Assembly (NCBI GenBank): GCA_964445575.1
Contig: CAYULB010000001.1
Location: 1 to 64,000 of the forward strand
Source: WJMT01 sp964445575
GTDB lineage: Bacteria; Acidobacteriota; Aminicenantia; Aminicenantales; Aminicenantaceae
Direction: 5' to 3'
Length of the DNA: 64,000 bases
The notes under the pieces: model-generated
What the model saw: the letters and a program-made list of their open reading frames with translations, nothing else
What the model was told of the DNA's origin: nothing
Database searches by the model: none
Shown: piece after piece, positions 58,489 through 64,000 of the stretch
How the letters are laid out: each line of letters begins with the position of its first letter
Position numbering within the stretch: position 1 is the stretch's first letter
Program-made: the position numbers and the translations under genes

Positions 58489-59475
58489 TTAAAACCCGAT
58501 TTTTTTTCTCACTTCTTGCATAGTGGATTGGGCTTTTTTTCTGGCTTTTTTATTGCCTTGTTCAAGTATTTCCCATACCAAGTCTGGTTTTTTTTCATAG
58601 ATTTTTCTTTTTTGGCGGAAATGAGAAAGGTCTTGGATCAAGGTATCTATGATGACTTGTTTGCATTCCAGACATCCTATGTCGGCACTTCGGCATCCTT
58701 GAATAATCTCATCCCTTTTTTGTTTTTCGACAAAGGCTTTGTGAAGAGTGAAAACAGGGCAGTCCTCAGGATTTCCAGGGTCGTTTCTTCTTTTTCTCCG
58801 CGTGTCTGTCATCATAGGAAATATTTTCTTTTGGATATCTTGAGGACTGTCTTTTAGATTTATTGAGTTATGAAAGGATTTGCTCATTTTACGTCCGTCA
58901 GTTCCAGCCAGTTTGGGGACCTCGGTGAGCATCATTTGCGGTTCTGGAAAGACCTTTCCAAATATACGATTGAAACGCCGGGTAATCTCTCTTGCCAGCT
59001 CCAGATGATAGGTTTGGTCTTCTCCCACTGGCACTAAATTTGCTTTGTATATGAGAATGTCAGCCGTCTGTAAAACAGGATAGCCTAAAAATCCGTAGGT
59101 GTTCAATTCCTTTTCTTGAAGCTCTTTCTGCATCTCTTTAAAAGTGGGAACCCTTTGAACCCATGGAAGAGGGATGATCATAGAAAGAAGAAGATGTAGC
59201 TCTGCATGTTCTTTGACTTCAGATTGAATGAAAAGAGTGCTTTTATCAGGGTCCAATCCTACACTTAACCAGTCTGCAGCTACCTCAAAAGTATTTTTTT
59301 TGATTTCTTTGGAGTTCTGATACTCAGAGCTGAGAGCGTGCCACGTGACGATAGAATAGTAACACTGATATTGTTCCTGTAATTTAAGCCAGTTGCGGAG
59401 AGCTCCTGCGAGATGACCCAGATGAAGAGGGCCGGTGGGTCTCATGCCGCTGAGAACGATTTTATCTTTTTTCAT
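58489..59475 (-). CDS. trpS: Tryptophanyl-tRNA synthetase
   Basis: This is a 328-aa class I aminoacyl-tRNA synthetase. The HIGH-like motif is PLHLGH (about 16-21) and the KMSKS loop is intact (GRKMSKS at about 195-201). TADILIYKANLVPVGEDQTYHLELAREI is typical of the tryptophan enzyme. It contains an insert with C-x2-C-like CRSADIGCLEC near 285, suggesting a metal site found in some bacterial TrpRS. It lies 4 bp after the M50 gene and 16 bp before scpA, an order that is frequent in bacteria. Confidence 0.96.
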   Translation of the reverse strand: MKKDKIVLSGMRPTGPLHLGHLAGALRNWLKLQEQYQCYYSIVTWHALSSEYQNSKEIKKNTFEVAADWLSVGLDPDKSTLFIQSEVKEHAELHLLLSMIIPLPWVQRVPTFKEMQKELQEKELNTYGFLGYPVLQTADILIYKANLVPVGEDQTYHLELAREITRRFNRIFGKVFPEPQMMLTEVPKLAGTDGRKMSKSFHNSINLKDSPQDIQKKIFPMMTDTRRKRRNDPGNPEDCPVFTLHKAFVEKQKRDEIIQGCRSADIGCLECKQVIIDTLIQDLSHFRQKRKIYEKKPDLVWEILEQGNKKARKKAQSTMQEVRKKIGF

Positions 59476-59479
59476 TTTT

Positions 59480-60157
59480 TTAGAGAATAATGGCGAAAAT
59501 AATGATCTGTATGGGCCGGATTATTAAGTCAAGCAGTCCCAGATATAATAAGCCCAGAATGATAATAAAACCAAAAGGCCGGATTTGTTCGTAGGTTCTG
59601 CTGGCTTCATCTGATAGAAAGCCAGTGACAATCCCACTCCCATCCAGAGGGGGAATGGGAATCAGATTAAATACCGCAAGAAGGACATTCAAGAAAACAG
59701 CATAAAATAAAATGACTGCCAGACCCTCTAAAGGATGGAAACCGTTTTGAATGCTTCCTCTGCCGGTTAAAAACGACCTTATGTAATAACTTGTCTTGGG
59801 ATTGAGAGCTTTGAGAAAGACTATAGCGGTTAAGGAAAAAAAAGCCACCGCAAGATTGGCTGCCGGGCCTGCTGCGGATATCAGCATATTGTCCCGCTTG
59901 GGATTTCTTAAATTTGCAGGATTGACAGGTACGGGTTTCGCCCAGCCAAAAGGAGGAGCGCCCATTATAATCAAAATGGCAGGCATGAGTACGGTGCCTA
60001 TGGGATCTATATGAGGAACTGGATTCAGAGTAATTCTCCCCATGATCTGTGCTGTAGGGTCTCCCATTTTGTACGCCACCCACCCATGAGCGGCTTCATG
60101 GATGGTGATGGCAAAAAGGATCACAAACAAGCTGATAATAATACTGAGAATAGTCAT
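59480..60157 (-). CDS. Site-2 protease family (M50) membrane protein
   Basis: The 225-aa polytopic metalloprotease has HEAAH at residues 20-24 in the first TM, AYKMGDPTAQIMGRITLNPVPHIDPIGT, and in a later TM the metal Asp in NLIPIPPLDGSGIV. It is of the short bacterial S2P type with about six TMs, without PDZ or CBS domains. Substrates of this subgroup are unknown. The ATG is only eight bases behind the predicted transcription start and has no ribosome-binding site. It heads the trpS-scpA-scpB unit. Confidence 0.9.
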   Translation of the reverse strand: MTILSIIISLFVILFAITIHEAAHGWVAYKMGDPTAQIMGRITLNPVPHIDPIGTVLMPAILIIMGAPPFGWAKPVPVNPANLRNPKRDNMLISAAGPAANLAVAFFSLTAIVFLKALNPKTSYYIRSFLTGRGSIQNGFHPLEGLAVILFYAVFLNVLLAVFNLIPIPPLDGSGIVTGFLSDEASRTYEQIRPFGFIIILGLLYLGLLDLIIRPIQIIIFAIIL

Positions 60158-60171
60158 TGTTTTAGAGACAA

Positions 60172-60200
60172 TTTATAGCACAACTGGGATATTCCGTAAA
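60172..60200 (-). promoter_or_regulatory. Promoter of the M50-trpS-scpAB unit
   Basis: The minus-strand boxes are TTTACG (60195-60200) and TATAAA (60172-60177) with a 17-bp spacer. The predicted start is about eight bases before the ATG at 60157. Confidence 0.55.
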
Positions 60201-60211
60201 GCCCTTAAACA

Positions 60212-60261
60212 TAGATTATTCATAAAAAACGCCAGCAACCTAGGCTTATGAATCATTGAGG
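60212..60261. repeat. Minimal MITE-family remnant (two facing ends)
   Basis: ATTATTCATAAAAAACGCC (from 60214) and TTATGAATCATTGAGG (to 60261) face each other across AGCAACCTAGGC. Both resemble the right end of the family (CGCCGTTTTTTTATGAAT...CAGG). It lies between the M50 gene and the end of glnA and may also act as a hairpin. Confidence 0.45.
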
Positions 60262-60277
60262 ACAATATATATATTTT

Positions 60278-61678
60278 TTAGAGAACGGGCAGATATCTTT
60301 CTATTTCATATTCAGAGACCTGTTTTTCAAATTCTTTGGTAACTGATTTATTGTATTCGTCGATTTCAAATATTTTATTTTGGATGAATTTTTGAAACAT
60401 GTTTTCTCCTAACAGTTCCTTGAGGAGTTTGCTTTTCTTCATTTTATTGAGGGCATTATGGAGATTGGAAGGGAGGGTATTGATGCGGAGTCTTTTTTGT
60501 TTGCTGTGGCTCATTTTGAAAATGTTTTCTTCTACTGGCTTGGGAAGAGGGTATTTATTATGGATCCCATTGAGCCCTGCAGCGATCATGGTGGCGAAAG
60601 AGAGATAAAGATTGCACGAGGGATCGGGCGATCTCAATTCAATTCTGGTGGCCTCCTCTCTTCCCGGCTGGTATTCAGGGACCCTGATGTAAGCTGACCT
60701 GTTTTTCTGTCCCCAAGCAATATAAACAGGAGCTTCATAACCCACGATGAGCCTTTTGTATGAATTGACCCACTGGCAGAGCACAGCAGAGATATTCTGG
60801 GCATTTTTCATAAGACCGGCCATATAGTATTTGGCTGTATCAGATAAGTGAAAACGGCTGTTTCTTTGGAAGAATAGATTTTGTCCTTTTCTCCATAGGG
60901 ATTGATGGACGTGCATCCCGTTTCCGTTTTGTCCATTTAAGGGTTTTGGCATGAAAGTGGCGTAGAGGTTGTTCATCCGAGCTGCTTTTTTGACCATATA
61001 GCGAAAAAGCATGCACACATCAGCCATTTCCAGCGCGCTGAGATACTTAAGGTCTATTTCATGCTGTCCGTTAGCCACTTCATGGTGGTCATACTCAGAC
61101 TTGATTCCCATTTTTTTCAATAAGATTTGGATTTCTTTTCTGATTTCACCATGGAGGCCCCCAAAAAAGTAACCCCCTTCATCTAAAGGAGTAGAAGTTT
61201 TTTGATCAGGAAACAAGAAGAATTCCAGTTCAGGTCCCAGTTTGATGTCGTCTATGTGGTATTCTTGTTTGGCCATTCTTAGAACTTTTTTAAGAATGTG
61301 TCTAGAGTCTCCTTCATAGGGCTCTCCTTCAGGAGTTAAAATGTCTCCAAACATAACAGCTTCTTTCCATTTTATGTTTTCTGCAAATCCTTGATATTCC
61401 CAGGGGAGAATTCTAAACGTGGATGCTTCGGGTTTGATGATAAGGTCACTTTCTTCCACACGAACAAATCCTTCAATGGAAGAGCCGTCAAATCCTTTTC
61501 CTAGTTCAAAGGAGTTTTTAAGTTCATGACTGGGGATGGTGAAGTCCATATGCCTTCCTAATATGTCAGGAAATATGATTCTTATGAATTCTATCCTGTT
61601 TTCTGGATTTAACACTGTGTCAAGGACTTCCTGCTGTTCTTTATATCCAAAATTTTTAGTTGTTTCCTTGTTGGTCAT
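60278..61678 (-). CDS. glnA: Glutamine synthetase, type I
   Basis: GlnA makes glutamine from glutamate, ammonia and ATP. The 466-aa protein has FDGSSIEGFVRVEESDL, KLGPELEFFLFP, HHEVANGQHEIDLKY, the ammonia/glutamate region NGQNGNGMHVHQSLW, VNSYKRLIVGYEAPVYIAWG, and RIELRSPDPSCNLYLSFATMIAAGL. The tyrosine in the adenylylation position is present (NLY), but no clear KP-rich context is seen. The second ATG (61678) is better spaced from AAAGGAG than the first (61684). It is divergent from an Lrp-type regulator that may control it. Confidence 0.96.
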   Translation of the reverse strand: MTNKETTKNFGYKEQQEVLDTVLNPENRIEFIRIIFPDILGRHMDFTIPSHELKNSFELGKGFDGSSIEGFVRVEESDLIIKPEASTFRILPWEYQGFAENIKWKEAVMFGDILTPEGEPYEGDSRHILKKVLRMAKQEYHIDDIKLGPELEFFLFPDQKTSTPLDEGGYFFGGLHGEIRKEIQILLKKMGIKSEYDHHEVANGQHEIDLKYLSALEMADVCMLFRYMVKKAARMNNLYATFMPKPLNGQNGNGMHVHQSLWRKGQNLFFQRNSRFHLSDTAKYYMAGLMKNAQNISAVLCQWVNSYKRLIVGYEAPVYIAWGQKNRSAYIRVPEYQPGREEATRIELRSPDPSCNLYLSFATMIAAGLNGIHNKYPLPKPVEENIFKMSHSKQKRLRINTLPSNLHNALNKMKKSKLLKELLGENMFQKFIQNKIFEIDEYNKSVTKEFEKQVSEYEIERYLPVL

Positions 61679-61700
61679 GGGCATTCACTCCTTTGTTGTT

Positions 61701-61790
61701 TTTTGTTAAATATATCCCTAAATACAACAAAATAAAATTAATGTCAAATAATTCTTGAATAAAAAAGATATTTGTATTAATTTAACAAAA
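61701..61790. promoter_or_regulatory. Candidate operator repeats between glnA and the Lrp gene
   Basis: TTTTGTTAA (61701-61709) and its exact reverse complement TTAACAAAA (61782-61790) flank the glnA promoter; a third partial site AACAAAA lies at 61726-61732 within the promoter. Spaced AT-rich sites like these suit an Lrp octamer that wraps DNA. The link to the adjacent regulator is inference. Confidence 0.45.
61719..61747 (-). promoter_or_regulatory. Promoter of glnA
   Basis: The minus-strand boxes are TTGACA (61742-61747) and TATTTA (61719-61724) with a 17-bp spacer. The leader is about 34 nt with AAAGGAG. Confidence 0.7.
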
Positions 61791-61817
61791 GATAAATGAC
61801 ATTCGTAGGAGGAAGCT

Positions 61818-62261
61818 ATGATTGATGATTTGGACCGGAAGATAATCAGAGCCTTAAATGAAAATGCAAGAAAGAGTTATAGAGAGATTGCAAAGCAGCT
61901 TGGAATTTCTGTTACAGCAGTAATCAACAGAGTCAAAAAATTTGAAGAGACCGATGTCATAAGAGGCTATATTCCCGTGGTTAACAGGGAATACTTCGGG
62001 ATTAGATTGACAGCCCTCATAGCTCTTCGTTTGGCTCAGGGAAATCTTCTTGAAACCCAGGAGCAGATAGCCCAAGATGACCGCATAGCTGCGGTCTATG
62101 ATATCACAGGAGAATGGGACTCGTTGATTATAGGGTACTTCAAAGACAGAAAAGACCTAAATGACTTTATCAAATCACTGCTTTCAAAGAATAATATTGA
62201 TAGGTCTATCACCCATATTGTACTGAATACGGTCAAAGAGGAACGAAGAATTATTGTCTAA
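61818..62261 (+). CDS. Lrp/AsnC family transcriptional regulator
   Basis: The 147-aa regulator has an N-terminal helix-turn-helix (DRKIIRALNENARKSYREIAKQLGISVTAVINRVKKFE, residues about 6-43) and a C-terminal RAM ligand domain (AVYDITGEWDSLIIGYFKDRKDLNDFIK). Such proteins sense amino acids and form octamers. An AGGAGG lies before the ATG. It is divergent from glnA with 133 bp between the genes, so glutamine or nitrogen control is a likely role. Confidence 0.9.
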   Translation: MIDDLDRKIIRALNENARKSYREIAKQLGISVTAVINRVKKFEETDVIRGYIPVVNREYFGIRLTALIALRLAQGNLLETQEQIAQDDRIAAVYDITGEWDSLIIGYFKDRKDLNDFIKSLLSKNNIDRSITHIVLNTVKEERRIIV

Positions 62262-62268
62262 TACCTAG

Positions 62269-62503
62269 CCGGGATTATTCATGGGTCAAGATGAAATTCA
62301 GAAATGGCTGAAGCGACCTTGAAAATACAGTGAATTGTGAATGGGAAGTGGTGAATGGTAAATTGAAATAAATTTAGGCTTTTTAAATAAAATACAATTC
62401 ACAATTTACAACTCACAATTTACTTCTTTTCAAAAAAATCTTGCATATCGCTGAAATGAAATTAAATATGAAAACATCGTCATTTTTTTATGAATAGGTC
62501 AGG
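62269..62503 (+). mobile_element. MITE-like element, copy C (TSD CTAG)
   Basis: This 235-bp copy starts CCGGGATTATTCATGGG and ends TTTATGAATAGGTCAGG. CTAG is duplicated at 62265-62268 and 62504-62507. The right 80 bp match copies A and B. The left core with the covarying hairpin has been replaced by an AT-rich palindromic segment (62325-62425) made of GTGAATTGTGAATGG-type words and their inverses. It fills the gap before the last gene. Confidence 0.82.
62325..62425. repeat. AT-rich palindromic insert within MITE copy C
   Basis: The left arm repeats GTGAAT and GGTAAATTG words, and the right arm repeats their complements (CAATTCACAATTTAC, CTCACAATTTAC), with TTTAGGCTTTTTAAATAAAA between. The segment can form a long imperfect hairpin. 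It is absent from copies A and B. Confidence 0.65.
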
Positions 62504-62504
62504 C

Positions 62505-62532
62505 TAGACAAATTAACTGCTTCTGTTATAAT
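62505..62532 (+). promoter_or_regulatory. Extended -10 promoter formed at the MITE junction
   Basis: TAGACA (62505-62510) uses the last bases of the CTAG target duplication; TATAAT (62527-62532) follows after 16 bp and has TGT in front (extended -10). The predicted start is about 62539, next to the ATG at 62540. Confidence 0.65.
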
Positions 62533-62539
62533 TGTTGCG

Positions 62540-64000
62540 ATGAGAGGGTGCTTGGTGATTTTTTCTATTTTATGTCTTCTGATACTCCCCTTTTCTTCCC
62601 ATGGCCAACAGGAGACGAATTCTTATGACCTAGAGGGGTTTATTGATGATTTGAAACAAGCCATAGAAAAAAAAGATTTAGAATCTTTTAAAAGGTCATT
62701 TGCCTCGGATTTGAAAGAAATTGAGGAAGCAAGATTTAAAAATTTTATTTATGACTTTTCCATGGATTCTATCTCTGTGGAGAACATTTCTATCAGCCAG
62801 AAGGATTCTTATCGTTCCGAAGTTTACTTAACACTGATATTCCAGAATTTATATTCGGTTATATTTGATACTTGGCGCCTCGAGCTGGCAAAAGCAAACG
62901 GCGCTTGGAAAATTCTCAATAAAATAAGTATTGGCCAGACTCAAACTCTCTACAAACTGAAAATTCCTTCAGAAAAGATAGAGAGAGTAAAAAAGATTGA
63001 AGTCAATCACAAAGACATTTCATTTACTTTTGAGGACTCGGTGCTCTTTTATGACAATATTCCTGATCTGGATACAGGTTTGATCGTGATTGGCAAGGGA
63101 CAGGTAGAATTTACGCCTTCTCTCTCCCGGGAAAGGCATCATTTGGAATTGATGTATAGGGATCCCTCTATAAATGCCAGAATTGAGTACCTTTATCTCC
63201 GGTTCAGTCCGGATTATTTTGATAAAAACGTGAAAATAATTAAAGGAGGAGTCGAGGAAAGGCCTATCCTGGAATCTGAACGACAGATGGCCCAAGAACT
63301 TTTTGAAAAGAATTATCCAAGGTCTTTTACCGTAAGAAGCTCCCTTACAAATGATTTTTTTTCTGTTTTACCCAAAGAAGAGGAAGTGGCATTTGATTTT
63401 AAGACAAAGAAAATCGGAGAGTTGACTTATATTTTTTCTCCCTTTGCTTTTGAAGAGATCAATCTTCATCAGTGGAAAAAGGATAAGGTTATCTGTCTTT
63501 ATTCCCCTCCGGTGGAAGAAGAAGGGAAAAAAATGTTTATTTCTTTTGGGCAGAAGTTTGATGTGCAGGATTATCAGCTGGCTGTCACCTATGATCCGGA
63601 ACAGAATCATTTTTCTGGACAGGCAAAAATAAAATTTGAGTCAAATGTGGGAAGATTAAGTAGCTTAAAGTTTATAATAAACCCAAAACTAAGGATTCTG
63701 CGCATTAATGACCAAGAACAAAACAAGCTGTATTTTTCTCAAGATGATTACAGGAGGACCGTGTATGTATACCTTCTGGATAGTCTATCCAGTGGAGAGT
63801 CGGGAGAAATAGAAATATTTTATAGAGGGAAATTACCACCTCTCGAAGAGAGCCATGAGGCAGCAGAAGCAATACAGAGGAATACAAAAATAGAGTTTGT
63901 AGAAACAAGGGATAAGACCTATTTTTACAGCCGTTCTTCCTACTGGTACCCAGCGCCCTCGGAAGAAGACTATTTTACAGCCCGGCTGGAATTGGTTCTT
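62540..64000 (+). CDS. Large secreted protein with M1-peptidase-like N-terminal region (incomplete)
   Basis: The frame is open for 487 codons and runs off the window. It starts with a signal peptide (MRGCLVIFSILCLLILPFSS, cleavage near SHG-QQ). Residues about 30-130 resemble a small helical/NTF2-like domain with DLKQAIEKKDLESFKRSF. The later part is beta-rich, and near the end SSYWYPAPSEEDYFTARLEL matches the region before the catalytic domain in M1-type metallopeptidases (usually WYP-P-D---A---). The HExxH motif would lie beyond 64000, so peptidase activity is not shown. Translation appears leaderless. Confidence 0.75.
   Translation, partial: MRGCLVIFSILCLLILPFSSHGQQETNSYDLEGFIDDLKQAIEKKDLESFKRSFASDLKEIEEARFKNFIYDFSMDSISVENISISQKDSYRSEVYLTLIFQNLYSVIFDTWRLELAKANGAWKILNKISIGQTQTLYKLKIPSEKIERVKKIEVNHKDISFTFEDSVLFYDNIPDLDTGLIVIGKGQVEFTPSLSRERHHLELMYRDPSINARIEYLYLRFSPDYFDKNVKIIKGGVEERPILESERQMAQELFEKNYPRSFTVRSSLTNDFFSVLPKEEEVAFDFKTKKIGELTYIFSPFAFEEINLHQWKKDKVICLYSPPVEEEGKKMFISFGQKFDVQDYQLAVTYDPEQNHFSGQAKIKFESNVGRLSSLKFIINPKLRILRINDQEQNKLYFSQDDYRRTVYVYLLDSLSSGESGEIEIFYRGKLPPLEESHEAAEAIQRNTKIEFVETRDKTYFYSRSSYWYPAPSEEDYFTARLELVL

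Noticed and set aside
59667..60083. 138-aa frame inside the M50 protease gene
   Set aside because: It lies on the same strand in another frame, with Ser/Arg-rich composition; the M50 frame has all catalytic motifs.

Overview
The window is a 64 kb piece of an AT-rich bacterial chromosome made almost entirely of housekeeping genes in short, tightly packed operons with many ATGA/GTGA overlaps. The organism is a Gram-negative-type diderm: it has an LptF/LptG lipopolysaccharide export permease, a periplasmic PpiD/SurA-type chaperone, an RND/MacA-type adaptor and a lipoprotein. PPDK, NAD-linked dihydroorotate dehydrogenase (PyrD/PyrK), IspH and the absence of any respiratory gene would suit an anaerobe or facultative anaerobe. 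No rRNA gene is present. The fused LptFG, the YIP1 proteins, the DUF4388 protein and the general gene style recall uncultured lineages near Acidobacteriota/Aminicenantota, but that placement is only a low-confidence inference.

Layout. 1-2136: groES-groEL under a CIRCE-type operator, with a strong terminator. 2188-8883: a fused LptF-LptG permease, a DUF151 nuclease-like protein, a secreted protein of unknown function, then ddl-ruvX-mltG (cell wall and Holliday-junction type genes). 9043-11089: a secreted protein with a duplicated module, tRNA-Cys, tRNA-Gly and a YIP1 membrane protein. 11075-13554: pyrK-pyrD-pyrF. 13718-20066: aminotransferase, PPDK, HDAC-like deacetylase, M20 peptidase. 20281-27253: exopolysaccharide/O-chain cluster with five glycosyltransferases and a polyprenyl-phosphate sugar transferase. 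27275-32564: DUF4388 protein-miaA-hflX-TPR/SLH lipoprotein-pgsA. 32629-35263: adaptor, ABC ATPase and YIP1 protein without an FtsX permease. 35445-38585: suhB with a lectin-like secreted protein, then accB-accC. 39059-45305: ffh, rpsP-khpA-(rimM relic)-trmD-rplS, rnhB and a large TPR protein. 45516-50444: sigma-54 activator, small CPCC protein, iadA-nhaC, divergent acyltransferase. 50472-57043: ispH-rpsA-HU-HIT-acyl-CoA dehydrogenase-ppiD. 57205-61678: M50 protease-trpS-scpA-scpB and glnA. 61818-64000: an Lrp/AsnC regulator divergent from glnA, and the start of a large secreted M1-peptidase-like protein that runs off the window.

What stands out. (1) An apparently unnamed miniature inverted-repeat element of about 235-254 bp is present in three full copies (38634-38885, 42270-42523, 62269-62503). 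Each copy is flanked by its own 4-bp target duplication (TTAG, TGTA, CTAG). The two long copies share an internal hairpin with a compensatory base-pair change. Shorter derivatives lie at about 9847, 35376 and 60212, and several copies abut promoters or start codons. (2) The conserved rimM slot between khpA and trmD holds only a frameshifted C-terminal relic of RimM. (3) Many genes appear to be leaderless: near-consensus sigma-70 promoters place the transcription start on or next to the start codon. (4) An efflux-type adaptor-ATPase pair is followed by a YIP1 protein where the permease is expected. No CRISPR array, prophage, complete insertion sequence or defence system was found.
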